Shown one piece after another: positions 1-9,397 of a stretch of 64,000 bases of DNA; position 1 is the stretch's first letter; the number at the start of each line of letters is the position of its first letter. The notes beneath the pieces are model-generated. The model was not told the DNA's origin. It saw nothing but the letters and a program-made list of their open reading frames with translations, and did no database searches. Where the stretch lies: positions 23,017-87,016 of the forward strand of contig NZ_DAOUQB010000004.1 in assembly GCF_030625865.1 (NCBI RefSeq), in the 5' to 3' direction. The position numbers were made by a program, and so were the translations under genes. The DNA is from Anaerotignum sp. GTDB lineage: Bacteria; Bacillota; Clostridia; Lachnospirales; Anaerotignaceae.

Positions 1-626
1 TCAACTTTTTGTGATAATGCAACGGCTTCTGTCTGCCGTTTCTCCGTTGCGGAACAAATGGTATTGAATACTTCCAATTGAATATTTTTCTTGTTTAATT
101 CTTTTACAATTTCCTCAAATCGACTTTGGCGAAAAGTTGTCTGCACCACGAGGATATACTTCTGCCCGTCTTTCAATTCCAATGCAGATGCTTCCTGGGG
201 TGTCTCAATTATTTCCGCCTCATTTTCGCACCATCCATTGATTCCAATCACCTCAGGATGTTGGCTGTTGCCGGCGATAATCACGCCCTCATTTAAATCG
301 TGATGCTCCTTCACCAGGTTATGGATTTTTTTCACAAAAGGACAGGTACCGTCAATCATACCCAGACCCTTTTCTTCCAGCGCATCATAAAGAGCCTTCC
401 CCACGCCATGAGAACGTATCAAAACTGCGCCTTCTTCAATATTGTCAAGGCTTTCTATAATGGCAAGCCCCTTTTTTTCCAAATCCCCTGTAACCTCTTT
501 ATTATGAATCAACGGACCGTAGGAATAGGTTTTTTCCTTTTTTTCAATCTGTTTGTATGCCATTTCAATGGCTCTTTTCACCCCAAAGCAAAACCCTGCC
601 GATTGGGCTAATATAATCTCACTCAT
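1..626 (-). CDS. ispH: 4-hydroxy-3-methylbut-2-enyl diphosphate reductase, 3' end outside window
   Basis: Reverse complement from ATG at 626 reads MSEIILAQSAGFCFGVKRAIEMA...; open through window edge, so absent from the ORF track. N-terminal AGFCFGVKRAI is typical of IspH. Confidence 0.93.
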   Translation of the reverse strand, partial: MSEIILAQSAGFCFGVKRAIEMAYKQIEKKEKTYSYGPLIHNKEVTGDLEKKGLAIIESLDNIEEGAVLIRSHGVGKALYDALEEKGLGMIDGTCPFVKKIHNLVKEHHDLNEGVIIAGNSQHPEVIGINGWCENEAEIIETPQEASALELKDGQKYILVVQTTFRQSRFEEIVKELNKKNIQLEVFNTICSATEKRQTEAVALSQKV

Positions 627-1213
627 AGTTTAACCTTCATCTCCTGGACCTTACCCATTATTTTTTCTGTAATTTCTTCCATCAGTTCCGTGTTAATTTT
701 TATACCACGGTATTCCTCTAACATCATCGGTTCACCAAATTCAATTCTAATTTCCGAGCGAAACTTGTAACTACCTGAAATTGTAACAGGAATCACCGGT
801 GCATCACCCTTCAAAGCAAACATGGCAACGCCGGCTTTTGCCGCTTTTGCCTCACCCTCTTTTACCCGTGTTCCTTCTGCAAATATTCCCAGCAATTCTC
901 CACTTTTCAGTACGTTGATCGCTGTTTTAAAAGCTTTCATATCCATTACAGACTGGCGATCCACAGGAAATGCCTTCAAATTACGTAACAAAGCCCCCAA
1001 AACCTTATTATGAAACAGTTCTTTTTTTGCAATGTAACGAGGGAGCCGATCCAAATAAACAGCCATGGTGAGAGGATCAAAATTGCTGATATGATTGCAA
1101 CAAAGCACACCATTGCCTTCTTGGGGAACATTCTCCTTCCCTACTATTTTTACTTTAAACATAATTGTATAAAAAATCTTAACAAGCACCTTTACCACAG
1201 GATATAGCGACAT
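623..1213 (-). CDS. plsC: 1-acyl-sn-glycerol-3-phosphate acyltransferase
   Basis: NHISNFDP (NHX4D-type) and FAEGTR acyltransferase motifs; between cmk and ispH. Confidence 0.92.
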   Translation of the reverse strand: MSLYPVVKVLVKIFYTIMFKVKIVGKENVPQEGNGVLCCNHISNFDPLTMAVYLDRLPRYIAKKELFHNKVLGALLRNLKAFPVDRQSVMDMKAFKTAINVLKSGELLGIFAEGTRVKEGEAKAAKAGVAMFALKGDAPVIPVTISGSYKFRSEIRIEFGEPMMLEEYRGIKINTELMEEITEKIMGKVQEMKVKL

Positions 1214-1215
1214 TA

Positions 1216-1911
1216 TTACACCTCACTTATTTTTCCTTCTGCAATCTTTACGATTGTTTCCGCAACTTCATCAATGGTCATATTCGTTGTATCCAAATAG
1301 ACCGCATCCTTCGCCTTACATAAAGGACTGTATTTACGGTTCATATCATTTTCATCTCGACGAAGGATCTCCTGCCGTATTGCATCAAATGCAGGCTTTT
1401 CTCCTTTTGCCTCCAACTCACCCATACGACGCTTTGCTCTTTCATCAACACCGGCATCCATATAAATTTTCACTTCTGCCTGAGGAAGTACAAAGGTACC
1501 AATATCTCTGCCATCCATAATCACAGCATACTTTTTGGCCATTTCTTTTTGCATATGGCTTAATTTTTGCCGCACAGATTGAATGGTAGCAACCTGAGAA
1601 GCCCCCTGTCCAATTTCTTGGGTTCTGATTTTTTGGGTAATCTCTTCGCCGTCCAAAAAAATCAGCTGTCCATCCCTTGTAGGCTGTATTTCCAGCTTTA
1701 TTTCATCTAATAATGATAAAACACTCATTTCATCCAAAGGAGAAATTCCCTTTTGGATACAAAAATATGCTACTGCACGATACATGGCACCTGTATCCAC
1801 ATAAATAATACCCAACCTCTTTGCAACAGCCTTTGCAACTGTACTCTTTCCGGATCCCGCCGGACCGTCCACCGCAATGGCAAACTTCCTCATTCCAATT
1901 CCTCCTATCAT
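1216..1911 (-). CDS. cmk: cytidylate kinase
   Basis: IAVDGPAGSGKSTVAKAVAKRLGIIYVDTGAMYRA; GRDIGT motif. Start may be the ATG of MRKFAIAVDG. Confidence 0.96.
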   Translation of the reverse strand: MIGGIGMRKFAIAVDGPAGSGKSTVAKAVAKRLGIIYVDTGAMYRAVAYFCIQKGISPLDEMSVLSLLDEIKLEIQPTRDGQLIFLDGEEITQKIRTQEIGQGASQVATIQSVRQKLSHMQKEMAKKYAVIMDGRDIGTFVLPQAEVKIYMDAGVDERAKRRMGELEAKGEKPAFDAIRQEILRRDENDMNRKYSPLCKAKDAVYLDTTNMTIDEVAETIVKIAEGKISEV

Positions 1912-3143
1912 TGGGCCAATACGCCTTCTCCCGCCGTATAACCGCTTGAAAAGGCAATTTGCAAATTATAGCCTCCCGTATAAGCATCCACATCCAACAC
2001 TTCTCCTGCAAAATGAAGATTTTTTACAAACTTGCTTTCCATAGTAGAAGGATCCATTTCATCCACACAAATTCCGCCGCAAGTTATTACGGCCTCATTA
2101 AATCCTGCTGTTCCGGTGATAGTTAAAGGCAGTCCTTTCAATAAGGAAAGAAGGTTCTTTCTTTCTTCTTTCGTAATATTGTTCACCTTTTTATCCGCCG
2201 CAATCCCGGAGAGGGCAATGATAACAGGGATTAGTTTTTTCGGCAACAGGTCATCCAATGCATTGCCAAAATCTCGGTTGGCATACTTCTCAAAATCACG
2301 AAGCAAACGCATATCCAGCTTTTTTTCATCCATAGCCGGCTTTAAATCAATATACAGGCGATAACCCTCTTCCATCGAAAAGAGCAGATGCCTGCTGGCA
2401 CTTAAAATTACAGGGCCCGATACACCATAATGGGTGAAAAGCATTTCCCCGAATTCTTCAAAAACAGTTTTTCCCTTTTTATTTTTCACCTGAATGGAGA
2501 TGTTGCGCAGGCTTAAGCCCATCAAGCTTTTGCACCATGCCTCTTCCGCTTTCAAAGGAACCAAGGATGGGTATAGCTTCGTCACCTGATGCCCAGCCTT
2601 TTTTGCAAAACGGTACCCATCTCCCGTAGAACCTGTTGCGGGATAGGATAAACCACCTGTGGCAACAATCACTGCATCCGCCTCAACAACCGTTCCTTTT
2701 TTCAATCGCACGCCAACCGCTCTGCCTTGGGAAATCAAAACTTCCTCCACAGGGCTGTCCAAATGCAGCTTCACCTTACTTTCTCGCAAATATTGTTCCA
2801 ACGCAAACACAACATCCAAGGATTTATCGGAAACAGGGAAAACACGTCTTCCTCTTTCCACCTTGGTCTCCAAGCCTAAGCGATGAAATAATTCTTGGGT
2901 TTGGGGGCTATCTAAATGATAAAATGCGCTGTACATAAAATAAGGGTTTCCCGGAATATTTTCCAAAAGTGTTTCCACATCACAATCATTGGTAAGGTTA
3001 CAGCGACCTTTTCCCGTAATTAAAATCTTTTTTCCCAAGCGATTATTTTTTTCATATAAATGTACTTCATATCCACGGCTTCCCGCTCTTGCTGCCGCCA
3101 TCATTCCCGCAGCGCCACCGCCCACCACAATAATTTTTTCCAT
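1908..3143 (-). CDS. NAD(P)/FAD-dependent oxidoreductase, HI0933/BaiN-like flavoprotein
   Basis: N-terminal VVGGGAAGMMAA Rossmann motif, GKGRCNLTN, C-terminal GEVLDVDAYTGGYNLQIAFSSG. Confidence 0.9.
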   Translation of the reverse strand: MEKIIVVGGGAAGMMAAARAGSRGYEVHLYEKNNRLGKKILITGKGRCNLTNDCDVETLLENIPGNPYFMYSAFYHLDSPQTQELFHRLGLETKVERGRRVFPVSDKSLDVVFALEQYLRESKVKLHLDSPVEEVLISQGRAVGVRLKKGTVVEADAVIVATGGLSYPATGSTGDGYRFAKKAGHQVTKLYPSLVPLKAEEAWCKSLMGLSLRNISIQVKNKKGKTVFEEFGEMLFTHYGVSGPVILSASRHLLFSMEEGYRLYIDLKPAMDEKKLDMRLLRDFEKYANRDFGNALDDLLPKKLIPVIIALSGIAADKKVNNITKEERKNLLSLLKGLPLTITGTAGFNEAVITCGGICVDEMDPSTMESKFVKNLHFAGEVLDVDAYTGGYNLQIAFSSGYTAGEGVLAQ

Positions 3144-3147
3144 ATTG

Positions 3148-3792
3148 TCACCTATTTTTCAATAATTCGGCCATTTCCAAATGTGCCTTGTCATTTAGCG
3201 TCATTAAAAACTTTTTATCATCAAAAGTAATATCAATCATAGAAATTGATGTATTCGTCAGCCACATTCTACGGTACATGGTTAAATCCAAACCCAATAG
3301 CTTAATCATAAAAACCCGTAGCAACCCGCCATGAGAAACAATGGCAATCCGCTGACCTCTATGTTTTTTTATAATTTCTTCAAAGCCTGCCATAGAACGC
3401 TCTGCCACCTTATGGAATGACCCTTCCCCAGGCATAGTATGGGCAAAAGGGTTATCAAAAAAATCCGTATATGGCTTTCCGTATTTTTCCGTGAGTTCCG
3501 CCACGGTATGCCCTTCCCATTCGCCAAAATTAATTTCTTTGAAATGCTCGTCCATAATAAGAGAGAGCCCTTTTTGTTGCGCAATGGGTGTAGCTGTAGC
3601 AATTGCCCGTTTCAAGGGAGATACATATATGGCATCCAAAGGCATATATGTAAATCGTTTGGCTAAAAGTTCCGCCTGCCATTTTCCTTCTTCGGATAGC
3701 TCAATGTCTGTCCAACCCTGATAACGTCCGCCTCTATTCCACTCCGTCTCGCCATGACGGATTAAGTATAATCTTGTTTTTTCCTGTTTCAT
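3148..3792 (-). CDS. histidine phosphatase family protein
   Basis: LIRHGETEWN motif and conserved SHGG. Confidence 0.93.
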   Translation of the reverse strand: MKQEKTRLYLIRHGETEWNRGGRYQGWTDIELSEEGKWQAELLAKRFTYMPLDAIYVSPLKRAIATATPIAQQKGLSLIMDEHFKEINFGEWEGHTVAELTEKYGKPYTDFFDNPFAHTMPGEGSFHKVAERSMAGFEEIIKKHRGQRIAIVSHGGLLRVFMIKLLGLDLTMYRRMWLTNTSISMIDITFDDKKFLMTLNDKAHLEMAELLKNR

Positions 3793-4137
3793 ATGAAATC
3801 ATTCCTTTTTATGAAATTTCTTAACTATATATTATACGTGACACACCCTTTTCTTTCAAGAAAAAAAGCCCCAAAAGGCATATCCTCATGTAATTTAAAC
3901 TCAAAAACAATGTTGACCATTCTCCGGAGTTCAAAAATTACCACAATATGCATTGGAGCTTTCTGCGTATGAAAACCACTTTTACCCACCAACTACCCTG
4001 TGGCTTAAAAAGTTTCATAAAACATTCCTTTTCCAATTCATGAATAAATTAAAATTTCCCAACAAGAATTTATACCGTTTGGTGAATTACATATATTTTT
4101 GTTTTCAATTTTTTCCTATTATAAATAAAAAGAGCTT

Positions 4138-4854
4138 TTATAACCCTTTCAAATATTTTACTTCTTTGGGCGTAAGATGACGATACTTTCCCCTGGGCAA
4201 ATCTCCAAGTTTCAATTCCCCCGTAGCAACCCTTTTCAATTGCGCAACAGGGTGCTTAATCGCCTCACACATCTTACGAACCTGTCTGTTTCTCCCCTCA
4301 TGAATCACAATTTCCACAACGGATTGACGATCACCTTTTTCTAAAATCTGAATTTTAGCAGGCTTGGTTTTTCTGCCGTCAATAAAAACTCCTCGGCGAA
4401 ATTTTTGTAAATCCATATCATCAGGAGTGCCATAAAGCTTTGCGGTATATGTTTTCTCCACATCATGCTTGGGATGGGTTAGTTTATATGTTAAATCCCC
4501 ATCATTCGTCAACAAAAGCAATCCAGAAGTATCATAATCCAATCTGCCCACAGGAAAAATTCTTTCTTTTACGTCCCTTATCAAATCCATAACCCCGGGG
4601 CGTCCGAACTGCTCCTTTGCCGTTGTCACATAGCCTTCCGGCTTGTGGAGCATAATATAAACCATTTCCACTTCTTTTTTGCTGACTTTTTTATCTTGAT
4701 ACAAAACCTCATCTTTTTGAGGGTCAACTTTCGTGCCTAATTCCGTTATTACCTTTCCGTTTACTTTTATCTTCCCCGCTGCAATCAGTTCCTCTGCCTT
4801 TCGGCGGGATGCAACGCCTGCTTCCGCAAGAAATTTTTGAAGTCTTTCTTCCAT
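4138..4854 (-). CDS. rluB: 23S rRNA pseudouridine synthase RluB-like
   Basis: S4 domain N-terminus (RLQKFLAEAGVASRRKAEELI), GRLDYDTSGLLLLTNDG catalytic motif. Confidence 0.92.
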   Translation of the reverse strand: MEERLQKFLAEAGVASRRKAEELIAAGKIKVNGKVITELGTKVDPQKDEVLYQDKKVSKKEVEMVYIMLHKPEGYVTTAKEQFGRPGVMDLIRDVKERIFPVGRLDYDTSGLLLLTNDGDLTYKLTHPKHDVEKTYTAKLYGTPDDMDLQKFRRGVFIDGRKTKPAKIQILEKGDRQSVVEIVIHEGRNRQVRKMCEAIKHPVAQLKRVATGELKLGDLPRGKYRHLTPKEVKYLKGL

Positions 4855-4921
4855 ACTGTTCCTCCATCTCTATCACATTGGAATCAGTATACCCCACAGG
4901 AAAAAGAAAGTCAAAGAAACT

Positions 4922-6079
4922 CTAAAACCAAGTAATCCAATTTTTATATAAATAGGAATACCAATCCGCTAAGGTATATGCCGATGCAGAGTCATTTGCT
5001 ACAATGGGTATTTCCGTCAGCACCTCATCTTTCAGCTTAAGTTGGGCGTTTCCAAGCTTTTGCCCTGCTTGAACAGGAGCCTCTATGCTTTTGGGTAAAG
5101 ATATGCTTATCTGCAAAGTTGCCTCCTCCTCTTTAGAAAACAAAGCTTGGTATCCTTCCTGCAAAACAGCGTCCACGGAGGACACCTTGGAATGCAAAAC
5201 AGAAACGTTTCCGCAAACCTCCCCCTTTTTCACCGCTTCATAAGGAAAAAAGGTAGCAAAACCATAGTTCATAATTTCCTTTGTATCCGTCCATTTTTTC
5301 TCTTTACCCGTTGTTCCCCAACCACTGCCCAAAACAGCACTTACCAGTCGTACACTGTTTTGCTCTGCCGCCCCTACAAAGCAATGCCCTGCTTTATTGG
5401 TAAAACCTGTTTTTACACCCATTGCCCCTTTGTACTCTTTTAAAAAACGGTCGGCATTGGTAACTTGGCACTGTCTTTTTCCTGTGACCTCAGAAACTGT
5501 CACCTCTGGCAAAGCAATAATCCGACAAAACTCCTCATTTTTCAACGCATATGTAGCGATCAACGCCATGTCTTTCGCCGTGGAGTGATGTTTTGCAAAA
5601 GGAATCTGGCTGTCTAAACCATTGGGAGAACCGAAAACCGTATCTTCCGCCCCAATTTCAGCCGCTTTTTCTGTCATAAGTGCACAAAAAGCCTCCACAC
5701 TCCCGGAAACATGCTCTGCCAACGCCACCGCAGTGTCATTGTAAGAACGCAACATCATAGCTGAAAGTAACTCTCCAACTTTCCATTGCTCTCCCGTCTT
5801 TAAATCCATATTTACCTCCGGCTGAGCAGCAGCGTTTTTGCTAACGGTAACCACATCGTCAAGCTTTGCATTTTCCAAAACCAAAATTGCTGTCATAATT
5901 TTTGTTGTACTCGCCATGGCCAGCGGTTCTTCTTCATTTTTCCCCCATAGCAAACGTCCGGTGTTTCCATCTACCAAAGCTGCTCCCTGCGCGCCTACGG
6001 AAGGCTCCCCTCCATAAGCAATGGAACAGCATAAAAAAAGCAGGAGAATAAAGATCCCTGCACGCCTCATGTGCATCAC
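4922..6079 (-). CDS. D-alanyl-D-alanine carboxypeptidase (DacF/DacB-type, peptidase S11)
   Basis: SXXK (ASTTK), SYN (SYNDTA), KTG (GVKTGFT) motifs; signal peptide. Confidence 0.94.
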   Translation of the reverse strand: MMHMRRAGIFILLLFLCCSIAYGGEPSVGAQGAALVDGNTGRLLWGKNEEEPLAMASTTKIMTAILVLENAKLDDVVTVSKNAAAQPEVNMDLKTGEQWKVGELLSAMMLRSYNDTAVALAEHVSGSVEAFCALMTEKAAEIGAEDTVFGSPNGLDSQIPFAKHHSTAKDMALIATYALKNEEFCRIIALPEVTVSEVTGKRQCQVTNADRFLKEYKGAMGVKTGFTNKAGHCFVGAAEQNSVRLVSAVLGSGWGTTGKEKKWTDTKEIMNYGFATFFPYEAVKKGEVCGNVSVLHSKVSSVDAVLQEGYQALFSKEEEATLQISISLPKSIEAPVQAGQKLGNAQLKLKDEVLTEIPIVANDSASAYTLADWYSYLYKNWITWF

Positions 6080-6169
6080 CCCTCTCCTGCTATGTTTATT
6101 CAGCTTTTCTATAATTCATACAAAAAAACAATCTGTTTTGGACATTCGCAAAAAATCTCGTATTGCAAA

Positions 6170-6538
6170 TCAATCTCTGAATATATTTACCTCAGTAACC
6201 TGATTTTCCGCAATCTCCAACACTAACCATTCGCTGTCAATGGAAATGAGCCCTCTTTCCGGCCCTAAGTAATAAACCAAATTCCCATCTGTCTTAAAAT
6301 ACTCTGTTTCTGTATCTTTCCCCAGCAACAAAATAACTTCTTCCTTAGTCATCCCCAATAAATCGTGATTTTCCAATAAGTTATCCACCATGTCTACCCT
6401 TTTTTGTGGATCATTAACCCATCGTTCTGTTGAAAATGTGTGTATCATTTTACTGCGGACAACTACAAACACAATAAAAATAATGATGAGAAAACCAATT
6501 GTAAATTTTTTCTTATTCTTTGATAGAATTGCTTTCAT
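6170..6538 (-). CDS. hypothetical membrane-anchored protein, possibly SmpA/BamE-like fold
   Basis: One N-terminal TM segment; 'LLGMTKEEVILLLGKDTET...YYLGPERG' resembles SmpA/OmlA-type motif; overlaps scpB 3' end. Confidence 0.6.
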   Translation of the reverse strand: MKAILSKNKKKFTIGFLIIIFIVFVVVRSKMIHTFSTERWVNDPQKRVDMVDNLLENHDLLGMTKEEVILLLGKDTETEYFKTDGNLVYYLGPERGLISIDSEWLVLEIAENQVTEVNIFRD

Positions 6539-7064
6539 CCTCCTCCATCTTTGAAGCTTCCTCCAATTCAGGCAATTCAGCTATGTTTTTGAATCCGAAA
6601 TAGCGCAAAAATTCGTTGGTTGTCCCAAACATAATGGGCTTTCCGGGGCTTTCCATTCGCCCCACCTCGCAAACCAATTTTTTCTCAACCAGTTTGCTTA
6701 CGGCATGTTCTGCACTGACACCACGAATTTCTTCAATCTGTGCACGGGTAATGGGCTGTTTATAAGCAACAATCGCCAATGTTTCCAGTAATGCCTGGGT
6801 TAAGCCCTGTCGGTTGGGGCTTTTATACATATTTCTTATGTATTCAAAACACTCCGCGGCAGTACACATCTGGTAAGCGCCATTGATTTCAACAATGCGA
6901 ATTCCACGGCTTTCATTCTCATATTTATCTGCCAAAGTATGAATAATTGCTTTAGCCGTAGCCTTGTCCATTTCAATCGTTTGGGCAATTGCCGTCAAAG
7001 ACACTGCCTCACCGGAAATAAACAGTAAGGACTCCACCACTGCTTCCAACTCAGATAATCTCAT
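6513..7064 (-). CDS. scpB: segregation and condensation protein B
   Basis: MRLSELEAVVESLLFISGEAVSL...; ORF opens to 7106 but RBS-like GGAAGGG precedes the ATG at 7064. Confidence 0.94.
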   Translation of the reverse strand: MRLSELEAVVESLLFISGEAVSLTAIAQTIEMDKATAKAIIHTLADKYENESRGIRIVEINGAYQMCTAAECFEYIRNMYKSPNRQGLTQALLETLAIVAYKQPITRAQIEEIRGVSAEHAVSKLVEKKLVCEVGRMESPGKPIMFGTTNEFLRYFGFKNIAELPELEEASKMEEDESNSIKE

Positions 7065-7830
7065 GCAAATCCCTTCCATCATATCTCGATATGGTAATTT
7101 CCCCAAAAGTCATTTTTTGAACAATTTGTACTTCTTTTCGTTTAATCAACTCTAATAATGCTAAAAAAGTTACGACTTTTTCCATCTTACCGGAATTTTT
7201 CCGAAAAATCGAAAGAAAGGTAGTCTTAGGTTGCAAAATCAGCATATCTCGGATATACTCCATCTTTTCCTGTACCGTAAATAAATCCCTGGGAACCGTT
7301 TTGAAGGAGCTTCGCACATGATCTACCTTGGTTTCCTTCCTGTGCATTACTTGGCGGAATGCCAAATATAAATCCTCCATACTTAAACCTTGAAGGAAAT
7401 CCTCCAAAGTCTGGGATTCCTTTCCTTTCAACTGTTTCACCGCTTGATCAGCTTCTTTGTAAAGCACCAGAGCTGCATCTTCTTCCCGTTGGCGCCATTC
7501 TTCCGTAACTTCTTTTATTTTTTTATATTCCAAAAGCTTTAATACTAATTCTTCTCTGGGATCAGGGCCTTCTTCTTCCTCATTCTTGGGCTTGGGTAAA
7601 AGCAGCTTGCTCTTGATTTCCAAAAGAGTTGCCGCCATAACCAAAAATTCACTCATATCGTCCATATCTCTATCTTCTGCAGCATCTAGATATTCTAAAT
7701 ATTGGTCTGTCAAACGTGCCATGGGGATATCATAAATATCAATTTCATTTTTTTCTATGAGGTGATACAAAAGATCCAACGGCCCCTCAAAAGCATCTAA
7801 TCGAATCGTAATTTTTTCCAATGAAATCAC
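7051..7830 (-). CDS. scpA: segregation and condensation protein A
   Basis: FEGPLDLLYHLIEKNEIDIYDIPMARLTDQYLEYL; adjacent scpB. Confidence 0.96.
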   Translation of the reverse strand: MISLEKITIRLDAFEGPLDLLYHLIEKNEIDIYDIPMARLTDQYLEYLDAAEDRDMDDMSEFLVMAATLLEIKSKLLLPKPKNEEEEGPDPREELVLKLLEYKKIKEVTEEWRQREEDAALVLYKEADQAVKQLKGKESQTLEDFLQGLSMEDLYLAFRQVMHRKETKVDHVRSSFKTVPRDLFTVQEKMEYIRDMLILQPKTTFLSIFRKNSGKMEKVVTFLALLELIKRKEVQIVQKMTFGEITISRYDGRDLHEII

Positions 7831-7845
7831 CTCTGCCCAATCCGC

Positions 7846-8454
7846 TTATAAAATAAAGAAAATCCGCCCTAAGATATTGATCACAAAATTGATAATTCCA
7901 CCAAATAAACCTTGAAAAGCCCCAAAAAATAACAGGAACAGAAAAATCATCTGCACCATCTTTTCGTATTGCAGATACTGAAAATATTTATTTGCAGGCA
8001 AAGACACAGAAAGCACTTTTATACAATCCATAGGGGAGACAGGCAAAATATTATATACTGCCAATCCTACGTTATAGTAACATAAATAATTGAAGACCAT
8101 CGCTAAATAAACATTCCCAACAGATGCCTTCGTATACAGCGCCAAAAAGATGATCCCCAAAACCAAATTTGCAACTGAGGGTAAAACTGCAACCAAAAGG
8201 GTATCTCTTTTTCTGTTTTTGTAATATAAAGCACTGGTTTCTACCGGCTTTCCCCAACCAAAGCCACCGCTGTAAAACAACAACAAAAAGCCAATGGGTT
8301 CAAAGTGGTTCACGGGGTTCAATGTCAAACGGCCCTTGCTTTTTGGCAAAGTATCTCCCAATGCTGTGGAAACCGCAGCTCTTGTAAACTCATGTATGGT
8401 TGTAGCAACAATAATACCGGGTATGCTCACCAAAAAAATCCAAAAGTAATTCAT
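7846..8454 (-). CDS. site-2 protease family (peptidase M50) membrane protein
   Basis: Multi-TM; TIHEFTRA in place of HExxH-like motif, PVSPMDCIKV in place of NPDG-like motif; upstream of scpA. Catalytic residues appear altered. Confidence 0.8.
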   Translation of the reverse strand: MNYFWIFLVSIPGIIVATTIHEFTRAAVSTALGDTLPKSKGRLTLNPVNHFEPIGFLLLFYSGGFGWGKPVETSALYYKNRKRDTLLVAVLPSVANLVLGIIFLALYTKASVGNVYLAMVFNYLCYYNVGLAVYNILPVSPMDCIKVLSVSLPANKYFQYLQYEKMVQMIFLFLLFFGAFQGLFGGIINFVINILGRIFFIL

Positions 8455-8566
8455 TCTATCCTATTCCTTTCCAAAGAAAATTGTTTTCCAATTTATAATG
8501 ATACCAGAAATTCAAACCACAGTCAATTTAACCCTTTTTTAAAAATCAAATTTCCCTTCTTTTTTT

Positions 8567-8625
8567 GCAAAGTCAACTTGACATTTTGTGCAAAGTGAAC
8601 TATACTAAAGCAAAGTTAACTTTGC
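8567..8625 (+). promoter_or_regulatory. three operator-like repeats GCAAAGTNAACT
   Basis: GCAAAGTCAACT 8567-8578, GCAAAGTGAACT 8590-8601, palindrome GCAAAGTTAACTTTGC 8610-8625. Confidence 0.75.
8578..8606 (+). promoter_or_regulatory. sigma-A-type promoter of the XRE/membrane pair
   Basis: TTGACA (8578-8583), 17 bp, TATACT (8601-8606). Confidence 0.8.
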
Positions 8626-8641
8626 AGAAAGGATGTGGATC

Positions 8642-8848
8642 ATGAAAACACGAATCCCTGAACTACGGCGTCAGCAAAAGCTGTCTCAAGAAGAACTTGC
8701 AAAAGCAGTGGGTGTAACACGCCAAACGATCACTTCCCTTGAAGTGGGTAAATACACCGCTTCTTTGGTACTGGCCCATAAAATTGCCCTTTACTTTAAC
8801 TTAACCATTGAAGAAGTTTTTTTATTTGATGAGGAGGAAAAATCATGA
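8642..8848 (+). CDS. small XRE-family HTH transcriptional regulator
   Basis: [55 protein letters not shown]-like AAAGGATG before ATG 8642 (ORF track start 8633). Confidence 0.9.
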   Translation: MKTRIPELRRQQKLSQEELAKAVGVTRQTITSLEVGKYTASLVLAHKIALYFNLTIEEVFLFDEEEKS

Positions 8849-9276
8849 AAAAAATAAGTTTTGAGAAGCGGCTGCGGCTGCGGCTCCAAGTAAATATCGC
8901 CTGCATGATACTATCTGCCATTTTGTTTGCCATTGTTCTTTGGAATAAAGACTTTGCATTCCTTCAGCCTATGTATTCAGCTTCCCTTTTTGGTCTTTTT
9001 TTTGCATCACTAGCCTTGTTTATACGCAACAAAAAGCTAAAAATGGATCCTGAAAAAATGAGAACAATGGAACTACTGGAAACAGACGAACGGAATGTTC
9101 TGATCATTCGTGTAAGCTATACTATCTTCACCTATGTTTCCTTTGGTATTCTTTATATCTCTATGTTGATTTCAGGCTTTTTTTCCACAACAGTTTTCTA
9201 TACCTTGGAAACCCTTCTTTGTGCTAACTTAGTTTTAGTCCTTTTTATTCGTAAAATGGTGGAGAAAATATATTAA
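8845..9276 (+). CDS. uncharacterised membrane protein, four predicted TM segments
   Basis: ATGA overlap with upstream regulator; hydrophobic segments separated by [12 protein letters not shown]. Confidence 0.82.
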   Translation: MKKISFEKRLRLRLQVNIACMILSAILFAIVLWNKDFAFLQPMYSASLFGLFFASLALFIRNKKLKMDPEKMRTMELLETDERNVLIIRVSYTIFTYVSFGILYISMLISGFFSTTVFYTLETLLCANLVLVLFIRKMVEKIY

Positions 9277-9293
9277 TCCTTGCTTTTTAGAAT

Positions 9294-9331
9294 AAGGGAA
9301 GTCACAGAACAATTTGTTTGTGACTTCCCTT
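9294..9331. terminator. bidirectional intrinsic terminator
   Basis: 13-bp perfect stem AAGGGAAGTCACA/TGTGACTTCCCTT between convergent genes. Confidence 0.85.
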
Positions 9332-9397
9332 TCATATATGTACATTATATTCTTCAACTCTGCCTAAAAGCATAAGGAAAGATTTCCAATATACACT

